Shown: positions 1 to 11,790, numbered from the stretch's first letter. The stretch is 64,000 nucleotides of DNA from Calvatia gigantea (GCA_025093985.1 JACAAK010000009.1:620001-684000); one strand, 5' to 3'. Made by a program: numbers and translations. The notes: a model not told the origin generated them from the letters alone.

Positions 1-1332
1 GGTAGAGGTCATGTTCCCCATTACCCAGGAACGGTGCGTTGGGTGTGTTCGTTGTTTCTGAAGACTCATGCCGACTGCTTCCCCCAGGAAACCTTCAAAG
101 GCCAAATTCTGCATTCACTTGAACATGATAAAGCTACGGACCATTTGGGAAAGAAAGTAGTTGTTATAGGATCGTGTACTTCTGGTGGGCTTTCTTCTTC
201 CTTATCAGCTTACATTGCTAATTATGGTATGCTCAGCCCATGATATCAGCGTCGACTACGCCAATCACGGAGTCGGTGAGTACAACTTGATTGACCTCAT
301 GGCTTTATAAAAACATCTTCCTAGACGTTACGATGTTCCAAAGAAGTCCTACCTATGTCATGAGCACCAAAGGAGGACTTCGGCTGACCCTCGAAGGTAT
401 ATTTAGTGTTCATATTCAATAGTAGACGACTCACCTTCACACGCACACAAAGACTTCTATTCTGAAGACGGACCATCAACCGAAGTTGGCGATCGACTTG
501 TTGCCTCATACCCTAATTTGTTAAACATCGGAGTCTCGTACCGCCTAACGCAGAAGATCGCCCAAGCTGATGCGTACGTTAATCTGGCTCCTCTCGCAAA
601 TTATCTAAGTCTCCTGACCGCCCGCGCAGTGAACTCCTGGAGGCTCTCAAGAAACGAGGATTCCGTTTGGGGTGGGGATTTAGGGATTGTGGTTTCCTAA
701 TGTCCGCCTGGGCACGTGCAGGCGGTTATTATCTTGGTAGGTCTCAGGTGTTCGATTGACCGTATTCCCACTCATGTTCTTGTAGACGTTGGAGGCAGCC
801 AGTATATCATAGACGGGAAGGTTAAGTTAAAAAATGATAGCCAAATAGCGTCCTTCACTGAAACAGGCCTTCGATTCGAAAATGGTTCCGAACTGTCGGC
901 CGATGTTGTTGTCTTCTGCACTGGGTTGGCAATCCCTTAATTCGCACTGAGATTGACATTTACCTGATTCTCATTCTAGCCTCGGAAATGCGCGAGATGG
1001 AATACGTGAAATATGTGGTGATGCTGTGGCGGATAATTGTTCTGCTGTTTGGGGTTTAGACGACGAAGGGGAATTGAACGGGTGTTGGCGTGACATGGGC
1101 TTTAAGGGTTTGTGGTATATGATGGGTCCGTAGTCCTGCTTATCGTGTTACCTCGCTATTAATATTTGACAGGTAATCTCGCGTTATGTCGATTTTATTC
1201 AAAACACATCGCTCTCCGTAAGTAAGCCCTCGCATTTACGAATTCAGGGTTCCTCATGCACATGGATTTCTAGAGATCAAGGCTATGGAAGAACACATCT
1301 TTGACGGTACTCGCTATAGCAGGTCCAAATAA
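1..1332 (+). CDS. Flavin-containing monooxygenase, 3' part (5' end outside window)
   Basis: This is the C-terminal half of an FAD/NADPH-dependent monooxygenase. Splicing by comparison with the paralogue at 1592-4118 gives a continuous reading. The first exon ends at 33, introns lie at 34-87 and 185-236, and further introns of about 50 nt follow. The FMO fingerprint FKGQILHSLEH is followed by the second nucleotide-binding strand (VVVIGSCTS), then FQRSPTYVMS, YYLDVGGSQYI and FCTGL. The C-terminus is ...IKAMEEHIFDGTRYSRSK, with a stop at 1330-1332. Known of the family: NADPH-dependent oxygenation of soft nucleophiles or Baeyer-Villiger-type substrates; the substrate here cannot be told. I see no frame break. 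The gene lies head to tail with the next one, 259 bp apart, so a tandem duplication is inferred. Confidence 0.85.
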
Positions 1333-1591
1333 GCGAGTGTAGTAAGCTACGACATTCCGATTTGAAATTTGAAAGACAATGCAAGAAATCTCTCCCACCT
1401 TCACATCGCCGTGCGAAAGCGGCACCTTCCATTTCATCAGGGGTACCGGTTCGGCATAGTCTTCTGACACATAAATTGATCATCTGGCCCGTTTTCTAGT
1501 TCCTATTAAAGCACTCACGATCGATCATAGCAGCCTGATAAGTTGCCGTCCTTGCAGAGGATCCAATCTTCACCGCTCATCCCCCTTTGCC

Positions 1592-4118
1592 ATGACCACC
1601 CCTACACCCCATCCTTCTGAAGCGCCGTTGCCTACTCTCACTAAGCTTGGAGTCTCGTCTCTTCCGGAAGACATTGATGCTCCAAAGATAGCAAGCGAGT
1701 GGTTCGCATCATTTTCGGACAAAATAGCCTCGAACGACGTCAATGGCCTTGTCAGTCTCTTAATTCAATCCTCCTTTGATTCCGCCCTTCCCGAGACCGC
1801 AAATCAACCTTCGGTCTACTGGCGCGATCTTCTCGCGCTTACGTGGGACTTTCGCACTTTCGAGGGCACTACTCGGATCCGTCAATTCCTGAGTGATTGT
1901 CTCGGGAGGGCTAAAATTGGCAATCTACGATTGAAGAACGAAAATGATGGACAAGGATTGGCGCCTTTTTCTGCTCGACCTTTCCCGGATGTTGCTTGGG
2001 TCATGGGGATGTTTACATTTGAGACGACTGTTGGTTTAGCATCGGGTATTTTCCGGCTTGTCCCGACGTTAGATGCGGAACGACAGCTTCAGTGGAAAGC
2101 CCATTGCATTTTCACAAATCTTGAGGAATTGAAGGGTTTCCCCGAAAAGGTTGGAAATTTGCGTAATCAGGAAACTGACCACGGGAAGTGGGAGGGCCGC
2201 AGAGAGAAGGAGAAGCGCTTTGAGGATAAAGATCCTGTAGTCTTGATCATCGGTGCTGGCCACAGCGGTTTGGAAGTCGCGGCGAGGCTCAAATTACTCG
2301 GCATCGAAAATGTGATCATTGAAAAGAACGAGAGGGTAGGCGATAACTGGAGGAATCGCTATGAGGCTCTATGCCTCCACGACGTTGTCTGTAAGAATGC
2401 CGAATATTTTCTGATTCCATACAAGTTTGCCATGGTTCTGACATTTTTGCAGGGTATGACCATCTGCCGTATATTCCGTATGTATCTGTGCTTTGGCCCA
2501 AATTTCATCTTATTCACATTGTGCCTAGTTTCCCGCCCAACTGGCCCACGTTCACACCCGCCAAGAAGGTTAACTCATACACTGGTACAACACCTGATAA
2601 TATGCTGACTTATCAACCGTCAGCTTGCTAATTGGTTGGAGTTCTATGCCGACTCGATGGAGCTAAACGTGTGGACTTCATCCAACGTCTCAACTGTTCG
2701 GAAGGACAATTCCACGGGATTATACAAGGTCACTGTACAGACTAACGGTGAGAAGGAATCGGAACGTATCTTGACAGTAAAGCACATCGTTTTCGCGACT
2801 GGATTCGCTGGAGGAGTACCCAACATACCCACATACCCCGGAATGGTAATACTTTCGCCCTCATCTGCTTTTCACTGCTGAAGGTGATCACAGGAAAAGT
2901 TCAAGGGACAAGTACTTCACTCGACGCAGCATAAGAAGGCAATAGATCACTCGGGTAAAAAGGTCGTCCTCATTGGTTCCTGCACCTCCGGTATGAAATT
3001 TCAGACATGTGCGACGACTCCCCTCATGATCGACTAGCTCACGACCTCGGGGTTGAGTATTATGACCACGGAATTGGTATGGACTCCGATACAACAAGCA
3101 ATTTATTTTTCCCAATATCAGGCCTTAGACGTGACAATGTATCAACGTAGCCCAACGTATGTGATGTCGGTGCAAAAAGGAATTAGGATATTACTTGGCG
3201 GTGAGTGGAGGTCTTATATTCCCCCACTTTGCTCACAGCTTCGTTAGGTGTATTTGACGAGACTGGGCCCCCGACAGTCATTGCTGACAGAATATCTGCG
3301 TCATTCCCCAATCTTCTTAATCTTGGAGTCCATTATAGGGTTAGAGAAGTGATTGAGGATGCGGACAAGTGAGTACATACTCTCAACGATCCCAACTCCC
3401 TAGATATCCACTTTACTTCAGGGAAACGCTCGACGGTCTTCGTCGCGTGGGCTTCAAGCTCACCCGGGGATATAAGGATAGCGGCGTTCTGATGTGTGTG
3501 TTCACGAAGGCTGGAGGTTATTACCTCGGTAAGTCCGAATAGGAGTGTGCATCGTTGTGTTATTTGACATCCAATAGACGTCGGCGGAAGTCAGTACATA
3601 GTCGACGGCAAAATCAAGCTAAAGAACGACGCGACGTTGGAGAACTTCACCGAAACCGGTTTGAAGTTCGCTGATGGAAGTGAGCTTCCTGCTGACGTTG
3701 TTGTTTTTTGTACCGGGTATGCACTTCCTTTATTGCGAGAGAAACCTTCTCAACAACCCAATTAAAGCCTTGGGAATGCTCGTGAAACTGTTAAGAAACT
3801 TTTGGAGCCAAAGCTTTTCGCGGAGGTGGGCGAAATCTGGGGATTGAATGATGAGGGAGAGTTCAATGGTGTCTGGGGAGACATCGGTGTCAAAAACATG
3901 TGGTATATGATGGGTACGTGGCGCAACAAGTCGGTGTACCTTTGGCTCTGACCAGCTAAAACTCAGGGAGTTTGGCGATCTGCCGTTTCTATTCCAAACA
4001 CATTGCACTTCGTGAGTAATTTTATCCATTTGGCCTTTGCATTGTTGCCAATAATTTTATAGAAATCAAGGCTATTGAAGAAGGCGTCGCGGGCGAGCGA
4101 TATCGGGCAAAAGTATAA
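1592..4118 (+). CDS. Flavin-containing monooxygenase with NTF2-like N-terminal domain
   Basis: Thirteen exons join to an open reading frame of 635 codons plus stop. Exons: 1592-2390, 2453-2477, 2529-2568, 2624-2845, 2894-2990, 3038-3076, 3129-3200, 3248-3368, 3422-3528, 3578-3716, 3768-3913, 3967-4011, 4063-4118; every intron is GT-AG and 39-62 nt. Residues about 25-170 resemble an NTF2/SnoaL-like fold, common in basidiomycete FMOs. The FAD Rossmann motif GAGHSGLEVAARL starts near residue 221. It is followed by the FMO fingerprint FKGQVLHSTQH, the NADPH strand VVLIGSCTS, and ATG-type motifs (FATGF, FCTGLGN). No signal peptide is seen, so it is probably cytosolic. The start is the first ATG of the long first exon. 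The substrate is unknown. It is a paralogue of the partial gene just upstream. Confidence 0.9.
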
Positions 4119-5052
4119 GGTTACGGCAATCTTGATGCAAAGTCTACACAGCCGGCGTGCTTGAACCTGATATATCTTAGATCAGATGACTTCGAATTCT
4201 AAAAATGGCCCTCGATTTCTAAATGTAATCCGTTGTTCTAACAATGCCATCAAAATTATTGCCTCCACCACAACCCAGGGCACAATCAAGGATACAGGAA
4301 ATATTTACATATCGTTTTCAAGATGATAGTTGTCTATTGACACCGAACATGGCTTAGGACCGCTTGGCGCTTATCTACCCAGATTCCCACCAAGACAATT
4401 ACCCGTAGACCGTGGGGGACGGTCCCGGAAATTCACTATCTGTTGTCTCGTTTAGTCCGGCGTTCAGGTCGCAACTTCGATCGTAGTTGTTGTCCAAACC
4501 TCGTGTATATATAGACGACAGTACGCTTTCACCCGTTTCTTTTGGGGATCTTCTTTTGGAGTGGAGCTTATTACAACCCTCAAACGTGCCCCGAGTGTTC
4601 ACAAGCAATTGTTCTTTATTAGTAGTACAAGCTAAGATTACATCTGCCACCAGTGCCCCTGTGTGAAAAACCGAAGAATTTCCCCATGTGCGGGATGAAC
4701 AAAAGCACGCAAACTGACAATTCTGATATCCTGGGGGTTAACAGGGGGTACCCCAACCTCACATGCACGTAGTACTTGTAATAGAACCTTTCACACGCCT
4801 AGGACCTTCGCCGCGTAAGAACCGCTGTCTTTTACATCTCTCGGCGCAGTGTATAACAATCGTGGTCTAAAGGATTGCCTCCTGCGGAACTCAGATCATA
4901 GATCCGAAAAGAAAGGCCGGGGCTGCGTTGGAGTATAAGTAATACATCTCCTTCACCACAACGCCAGAAACCCTTCTAACAACTTTTCCATCGGCTCACG
5001 CTCAACCCCCTAGTACCTTCACCTACCTTCACATTTTCCGCCTTGCAGAGTT
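4119..5052. other. Intergenic, no gene recognised
   Basis: Only short open frames without homology that I recognise are present here. A TATA-like TATAAGT at 4934-4940 followed by CT-rich sequence could serve the small ORF at 5053. Confidence 0.5.
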
Positions 5053-5370
5053 ATGTCCAGCAACGCCAATGGGCGGCAATATCCTGAGTATATCTTCTCT
5101 CTCCCCCTTCAAGCCCTTCCAATTAACGTAGCCCTCATCCCTGCTAGCTTGAGTCTGGGACCGCCTCCGTTCTCCCCGGCACAACCTAATTTTCCTGAAA
5201 TTCCCGTTCTTCCTGCGCGGGGGAGAAACAACAACTCCGCTAACAATGTTAGTGATTCTCCAGCTCATGGCCTGGAAAACAGGGTTCCAGCCACACCGGC
5301 CGCCCCAGGTCCAACCAAGACCCAACTCCCTTGTGACTCTCAGTCCTCTGGAAGGAGGATAAATCACTAA
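5053..5370 (+). CDS. Small hypothetical protein (105 aa), weak
   Basis: This is a single-exon open frame of 105 codons, rich in Pro, Ala, Ser and Asn (for example LGPPPFSPAQPNFPEIPVLP). It has no signal peptide, membrane segment or family I recognise. It is preceded by TATAAGT at 4934 and a CT-rich stretch, which is the only positive sign. A minus-strand frame of similar length covers it, so it may not be a gene. Confidence 0.25.
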   Translation: MSSNANGRQYPEYIFSLPLQALPINVALIPASLSLGPPPFSPAQPNFPEIPVLPARGRNNNSANNVSDSPAHGLENRVPATPAAPGPTKTQLPCDSQSSGRRINH

Positions 5371-5750
5371 AGTAATACACAGAATGTATATAATAATCAT
5401 TTTCTATTTGTACTGCCGCTTCGAGTGCTTAAGCAACTCCTGGTTATGCGGAATTACAGTATAAAAGGGTCACAAACCGAGAGGGTGCTGCTCTGGTTAT
5501 GGCGTCACGTGGCGCTTGTCCTTGTTTAGCTCCCCGAATAATGAGAGCGCAACCAACAATGAACCTTTTGTCCGGCTCGCTATTGTTCTTGCGACTCACT
5601 TAAATCTGCCGGTTCAGCGGCATGGCGCTCCACACCTTCCCCTCACGGACCACTGGTTGGCGCTTCTTAGTTTCTACTCTATTTTTCCCTACTACATTTG
5701 CGTAGGCGGCTGGCCCCCTGGACTGGACTTGGACTCTGCTCAACTTCACC

Positions 5751-5760
5751 TATTTAAATA
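5751..5760 (+). promoter_or_regulatory. TATA box of the AA14 gene
   Basis: TATTTAAATA lies 42 nt upstream of the ATG at 5793. That position implies transcription starting only a few bases before the start codon. Confidence 0.5.
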
Positions 5761-5792
5761 CCGAATAATCATTGTCAAGAGATCTAATAACG

Positions 5793-7108
5793 ATGCTACG
5801 ATTTTTCACGTTCTACGCCGCTGCCACCCTGATTTTACCCTTTGCCTCGGCGCATTCAGGTAAAACTTTAATTCATCCATGCCCAAGGTGATCAACTCAT
5901 AATATTCTAGCCTTCTGGCACCCCAGTATGTGGGGCTTCAACGTGACAGACAAGACATTCCCCTATGATAACCGCCCTGTCGCTCCTCTTCGCGGAAAAA
6001 ATTTTCAGGAGTGGTGGTTCCACGGCCACCTTTCGCATCCCCCCAACCCAGGGGACTTTTTCGAGCTACCCGCAGGCGGAACAGCTACAGCCGAGATCGC
6101 CTGCACTAAGGACGCTACATCGTACTGGGCCATCGCTCCTGATGGGGGGCGCGACACTCGAGACCCCAATAATCCAAATAATGCTTGCCCCGGCTCAAGC
6201 AGTTTGGCATACCATACAAACGGGATTGACGACCTGGAAGGATGTTCCCTGGCTATCGCTTACAAGGACAAAGTTGAAAATGTGAAACCCGAGGACTTCA
6301 CTGTATTCAGCGTCAATCAGACGTGTGTATGGACCAGGTTTACGGACTTTCATGTACCTGAGCAGATGCCACCGTGTCCTGAAGATGGGTGCATCTGCGC
6401 GTTTTTTTGGGTACATTCGCCCAAGGCAGGTGGTGAAGAAAGTAAGTGTGCCTTTCCTAATGTCCTACGACGAAGTTTCTGATCGCTATTTTAGACTACA
6501 TGAACGGCTTCCGTTGCAAAGTCACAAACGCTACCTCCACGGTTCCCCTTGTTAAGCCTGAAGTCCCACGTCGCTGTGGTACAGACCCTGAGAACCACAA
6601 GCAGTTCTCCGTCCCACAGAATTGCACTTACGGCGCCAAGCAACCGTTCTATTGGCTCAACGATGATAGCAACATGTTTGAAGGCGACCATGCCCCACCG
6701 GTCTACAATGACCTTTACAACTTCGCTGACGGCGCCCAAAATGATATTTTCGTAGACTCATACGAGACCAAACCGGAACCTGGCGTCGTTGCGCCGCTGC
6801 CGGTATTCGCGAAGGTCAGCACTGCTGTGAAGCATTTACTGGATAAAGAGATGGCGGTTGTGCGGAAGGCTGTGACTAACACGGGGGTAAATGTTGGTTC
6901 GAATGATACCATAAGTGATGGCTCTGTGGCTACAACTCCTAAAAAGTGTGGACGATTCCCGGCCGCAATGAGCCGAAGGGATCTCGCTTCAGTTGAAGAG
7001 GTGGATCCAAGGCTTTTTAGACGGTATGTCCCGCGGGCAATTTTGCGGATGACTCATACAAGCAGGAGTTTACCCGGGGACAAGAGCAGGACCTGGCACA
7101 TGTGGTGA
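5793..7108 (+). CDS. AA14-type lytic polysaccharide monooxygenase, secreted
   Basis: Three exons (5793-5859, 5911-6441, 6495-7108; GT-AG introns of 51 and 53 nt) give 403 residues. The signal peptide MLRFFTFYAAATLILPFASA ends just before a histidine. The mature protein therefore starts HSAFWHPSMWGFNVTD, as expected for a copper monooxygenase whose N-terminal His is part of the histidine brace. Other stretches I recognise from the family are FPYDNRPVAPL, WWFHGHL (candidate second His), GDFFELPAGG, EIACTKDATSYW, CAFFWVHSPKAGGEENYMNG and PPVYNDLYNFADGAQNDIF. Many cysteines are present. AA14 enzymes from wood-decay basidiomycetes are reported to oxidise xylan coating cellulose; this gene's own substrate is inferred. 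The final 100 or so residues are low-complexity and basic. The frame is intact. The nearest neighbour is a secreted lectin. Confidence 0.8.
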
Positions 7109-8278
7109 CCTAGATACTCCCTAATAGTCTTCTTTTTCTGTAGAACGCGCCTTGTATCCTACGCCGGACCGGCCACAATAGTCTACAAAATAGGTTAATT
7201 GATCTGTTTGAACAATCATACTCTCAAGAGTCAATACCTCGGTTCGGTGAAGATTCAAGTTTGTCAAGCTTCATATCCAGACTCCCCGCTCTCAGTCAAC
7301 CTTCTTTTGATACAACCATGCCTGGCCCGAAGGCTGCTGCACATGGCTACTTCCACTTTCTGATAATTTGAGACACAGTGTGAGCTATTGATGGGTAAGA
7401 CCTGTAGTTTTTACTAGCTCAGGATCAGGTTCGGGGCTGGAATTTTATTACACCAAGTCTTCGAAAAGCTATTTCAGGTCAGGCACGGTATTGAGAACTT
7501 ATGAGCTATTGCTGTATTCTCAGAAATCATGAGAAATAGAACCACCAAGCCTTGCTACTCCCTCGCATCTACATCAATCTCACGCTCAACGAGTGGTCTC
7601 CGGGGATCAAACCAGAGGCAAGAAAGGGGACCTACATCGAGAGGAACCCATAGGAACTTCCTAAATTCAAGGGGGCTGGCCGTCAGCTTAGGGAATAAAG
7701 ATACTTTGGAGGGACAGTAAATGACAAAGCAAAAGCAAAGAGCAGACGACAGTTTGTCGAGAAAGGTCTTGTATAGAGAGAACTCACTCAGCCGCGATTT
7801 GGGACACTCACGACGGTCCGAGAAGACGAGATGTAAATAACTCGAAACACCAGATGCAGCAAAGTTGTTGGCGCCCCTTTGTAATGACGAACCTCTGGAT
7901 GTAACGGGGAGTCCGTTCACTAAGGCATGTACCGAAGCTTCACACCTGGCATAAAATTGCCCAAATATTACCTTCGAAGCGGGGAGGAACAGAAAGTTCA
8001 CGCGCACCAATACCACCCTCAGCTTCGACAACATCCACCATCAACTTCTTCTCCTCGGTTAGTAAGACTGACCGAACCTCGTTCTTGTGATGGACCAGTA
8101 TGCGCCCAAATAATCCCATTGTACGTGGGGAAATCTTACCACCACCACATGCAAATGGAACGAGGAAGTATATTTCCTGCGAACCGACATGTGCAGAGTT
8201 GTCCTTCTTCGATATTTCCGGGGCTTAGTCTCTTTGAGGGAAAACCGGACTCATGGCCTCTTCGGGTGCCCTTCCATG
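7109..8278. other. Intergenic, no gene recognised
   Basis: This holds about 1.2 kb between the AA14 and lectin genes. A 159-codon minus-strand frame (7555-8034) and a 118-codon plus frame (7927-8283) overlap; neither has a motif I can name. Confidence 0.5.
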
Positions 8279-8285
8279 TATAAAA
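8279..8285 (+). promoter_or_regulatory. TATA box of the lectin gene
   Basis: TATAAAA lies 91 nt upstream of the ATG at 8370, consistent with a 5' UTR of about 60 nt. Confidence 0.55.
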
Positions 8286-8369
8286 GTACGGTACGTTGGG
8301 AGCTATTGACTCAGACCTTTACAAGTCTCGACTTTTGAACACCTTTTATACCTCAGCTCGCGGCAGAAG

Positions 8370-9235
8370 ATGAAGGCCTTCAATGTTCTCGTCGTCTTAT
8401 TTACACTAGCGGGTGTTGCCGTTGCGCAAGGAGTCCCCAGCCCCAATGACCCAAATCCGAATAACACCACCCCCCCCGTCCCTACAGCCACCAGTGGAGA
8501 ATGCTCAAATACGACCGTCACTACGACCAATATTATGACCATCACTGTGGCCGCGACGACCGTTACTATCACTGGAAATACTACGACTGCTACAACGACC
8601 GTTATTCTCGGTGGCAATACTACAGGCCTCGCCCACCTCCGAGACCACCCCGGTGCCCACCAGCACTGGTGTCGCACTCCATCCGAACAACGACAAAGGA
8701 AAATGTCTGGATGTGAGGGGCGCTAAATTCGCCAATGGCACTCCTGTTCAGATGTAAGTGTAATTGCACCACATCGTCGCCCTGGGAGTTTTGGCTGAAT
8801 CTATTGTTTGTTGATCTTAGTTTCGACTGTAACGGGACTCCGGCTCAGCAATGGGACATTAGTCCAGGCCGCGGTCATGTTAAGGTTACTGGCAAGAATT
8901 TCTGCCTGGACGCGGGGTCAAGTAAATATATCGTCTTTGCTTGAGCTTCAATATCCTGATGGTGTGTTTGCAAGGTCCCAAAAATGGTGTTGGTACGAAG
9001 ATTTGGACGTGCTTTGACAATTTACCTGCCCAAGACTGGTTCCTCACTGGCGACAGGAGGATAGCGTTGACTGATAGAGGCGAGTGTTTAAAATGCCGTG
9101 CAACTTAGAGACAAAGAGTAATCATTATCTGTATTAGGTCTCTGCCTCGATTTAACGGATGGTATTCTGAGTAACTCCAACCGTGTACAAACTTGGAGGT
9201 GTACGGATAACGATGTCAACCAGGTCTGGACATAA
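8370..9235 (+). CDS. Secreted ricin-B-type (beta-trefoil) lectin
   Basis: The signal peptide MKAFNVLVVLFTLAGVAVAQ is followed by a Thr/Asn/Pro-rich linker and then a ricin-B-type carbohydrate-binding domain. Its repeats carry CLDV-QQWDI, CLDA-QDWFL and CLDLTDG-QVWT, ending at TAA 9233-9235. Introns are 8754-8820 (67 nt), 8922-8974 (53 nt) and 9080-9137 (58 nt); the last needs a GC donor (GCGAGT). The linker frame and the domain frame differ by one base. Either an intron with a weak donor lies near 8547-8625 or 8562-8625, or there is a one-base frameshift between about 8600 and 8660. The domain binds galactose-type or related glycans in family members; no enzymatic domain is attached. It is probably an extracellular or wall-associated lectin. 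Confidence 0.75.
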
Positions 9236-10187
9236 AAGGTTGAGGTTTCGCATTTGTTGTTCAACAGATTGTATGAAATACCGTCTGTGTCACCTCGTAG
9301 GGAAAGAAGAATTGGAACAACGGTTCAGCGACTTCCAATTGAAGTTTATTGAGTCCATATCCCTTTAGTTTGTCCACAAGGCTGTAGTTCTCCGTCATCA
9401 CGACCGGGGTTGAGCAAGGCAATGATAGCCCTTGGAGGTCCACAATAAGACTCAGAAGATTAACTGGGGGGTTGCCAATGGAACGGATGTCCAGACGGCC
9501 GGTCTAGGTCTTCTCGTCCCTTCCCTCACCCCTTCCAAGCTTATTCCGACCCCAATCTAATCTACGATGCCAACTCAGCGCCCAGCCAGCAAGGTAATTG
9601 CTTATACCCCCTTTCATTTCTCTGTTTGATTTGTTTCGGAAAATAAGGCGTTCTAACATTGCTGGTGAATATTTGAGCCCAGAAAGCAATAAAATGTGAC
9701 CACACTAACTCAGTAAGTCGATTGGGCTACTGACCAAGCCCGGTGCGAAAAGTTAAGGGTATCAAATAGAGCTGTGAACATGTGTATCGCTATCAGAGCG
9801 GTCCGAAATGGACGAGCCGAAGTGCTGACTTTCCGGGGAAGGTCCCAGCAAACAATTACTTTAACCATCCTTCTAGGAAGTGCCACGGATGGTTGCCACG
9901 ACCGCCACTGGCGGATTTTCTGTTGACGTGCTGTCTTGCCCACATGGGTAGGGCACACGGGAAGTCCGAGGTTCATTTTCACGCCCGAGCCAGTCCATGT
10001 CACGTCATCATCCGTCACACCACCAGCCACAGCAGTCTGTCGTTGACGGTTTTACCCCTGGAGTTATTAAGTCTTCCAGCGACATATTTGCAAACCTTAA
10101 ACTGTAGTGTGTACATGAACGTGTAAATTCCTCCTCAAAAAAATCGAATTTTACTGTTTTTTGTCCTTCAACATAATTTAACCATCA
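9236..10187. other. Intergenic; possible decayed lectin repeat
   Basis: No intact gene is visible. At about 9441-9500 the plus strand reads NWGVANGTDVQT, reminiscent of KFANGTPVQ in the lectin just upstream, so a decayed second lectin copy is possible. The rest holds nothing I recognise. Confidence 0.3.
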
Positions 10188-10262
10188 CCAAGACTCGAAC
10201 TCCGGCCTCCGTGGCAGTTCGGACCTGCTTGCCTCCGATCCGTCGCTACTCCGACCCCCTGC
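10188..10262 (-). other. tRNA-like trace (possible tRNA-Arg CCG relic or SINE head)
   Basis: On the minus strand there is a B-box-like GGAGTTCGAGTCT (10191-10203) and an A-box-like TAGCGACGGATCGG (10235-10248). Between them a GCAG/CTGC stem closes a 7-base loop GTCCGAA (10218-10224), which would give anticodon CCG. Acceptor and T stems do not pair well, so a functional tRNA is unlikely. Confidence 0.25.
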
Positions 10263-10481
10263 AGCAACTTGAGAGGCCAGTCACTTTTCAATAAGTCATT
10301 ATGATGATAAATTTGATCTATGTACTATAAGCATTTCCATTGAGAATTATTTTCTAGTGCAGTTGGACATTAACTAGTTACTACTGAGCTATCAGTTGGC
10401 GGTCGAGCTCCGTGAAGACTTCCCAAGCATTGGCCAACGAAAGCTGAGGCGAACCGGCGGCCTGAAATGCAGCTGAGGCCT

Positions 10482-11270
10482 CTAAGTGAAAATCTGCACT
10501 GTGCCATGAGAGGTGTGATTCCCGAGGCCCAACATCTTCAGCAAGAATGTTGCGCATTTACATTTGTGCGTCTCAGGGATCCGGATCAGGCACTTGTGCC
10601 CTCGGAACAGAGAGGGGTGGTGTAGTGCATCAGCTGGGATATGACCTGAGGGCATTGCCTTCTTCAATTGCTTCCGTATCTTGTGGTTATTCCAGTAATC
10701 ACGGAACACATTGAGCTCGTGCTGAATGAGTGGTATGAAGACCCAATAGAACAAATCACTTCAAGTTTGAAATGGATAGATTAGTGAAAGAATTCAAGGA
10801 CAATAATGGGTAGCTCACTGGTGACGTTTATCATGGACACGAAAACGTTGTTCAAGCTTGCCGCATATGATAATGTCCCGTAAGTTGAGACCCAACTTCT
10901 CACGTAACCATCGCCAAAGTGCCTCAATCACAGTGTTGCGTGTGCTTGGAATCGCAACCGTAGGTGGATAGAGTTCATCGTCAATGTGGGGTGCGTAGAA
11001 TTCCCTGGTTATCAATATTCAGTGACTAGTGCTATGTACCAAAGCAACCAAGAAAACAAACCTCAAAATTGCTTGGATGGTTATCTGCCACCCTATCTCG
11101 GATCCTTTATCAGCTGTAAGTTGGATTGGTATGCCTAAATCAACTCCTGTATTAGTAAATGCAAATGCAAATTGTTAAACCAAAGATCTCACCATCCCAT
11201 TCCTGAATTAAATCAAGGTAGACATGGCCAATTGTGTTACATGCACACTCACCTCGAGGTTGTTCTTAGC
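10482..11270 (-). pseudogene. Partial DDE integrase-core protein of basidiomycete transposon type
   Basis: Reading the minus strand from 11,270 down, exons give PGAKNNLE, then GHVYLDLIQEWD, then GIPIQLTADKGSEIGWQ. Next come FYAPHIDDELYPPTVAIPST, STRNTVIEALWRWLREKLGL and, after a short intron near 10,760-10,816, FYWVFIPLIQHELNVFRDYW. The Asp in TADKGSE and the Glu in TVIEALW fit the second D and the E of an integrase catalytic triad. Known: related integrase-core proteins are abundant in mushroom genomes and are linked to mobile elements. The N-terminal part with the first Asp is not visible above 11,270. I therefore call it partial, although the remaining exons look open. Confidence 0.6.
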
Positions 11271-11599
11271 ACCAGGCATCTATACAGACTTCTTCCTAGT
11301 GATCCAAACTTGGGGGTCTATATATAGAGAGGATCTACTCAGGGACTTGTCTCTAAATATAGCCAGTCAAGAATATAAGGCAAATCCAATGAGCCTTAGT
11401 TCAGGCTGTTGGATTTACAAATGCAGTCCAATGCTGAAAGCAGACCCACAGTGGGTGGATGTGAGGATGACAGATCAATTAGGGATGGAAGGACAACAGG
11501 GCGGCATGTCTTGGTGGACATGCCATATGGTTTTTAGACATATGAAAACATCCCCCTACTAGATGTACGACCCTTTATCTTTTATGCTTAAATACAACA

Positions 11600-11790
11600 G
11601 CTTTGTAGTAGTTAGTCCCTCAGTTCTTGTGTGTATAACAAGTGACTGAGGTGAGCATCATTAGCTTTAATAATCATTACATATACTCATGTATCGTAGA
11701 CTTAGTGTTTCTTACAGGTAATATCATTATAGTTCTCATGTGTATAATGAGTGACTGAGACTTAGTGTTTCTTACACAGGCAAGAGTGAG
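11600..11790. repeat. Imperfect direct repeats of about 60-80 bp
   Basis: The units 'tgtataacaagtgactgag' and 'tgtataatgagtgactgag' recur, each followed by 'cttagtgtttcttaca'. They lie just outside the copia LTR. No other feature is seen in 11,271-11,937. Confidence 0.5.

Noticed and set aside
4399..4650. 83-codon minus-strand frame
   Set aside because: No motif, low complexity match to nothing I know; probably chance.
7555..8034. 159-codon minus-strand frame
   Set aside because: No recognisable motif, no promoter sign, and it overlaps other open frames of similar quality.
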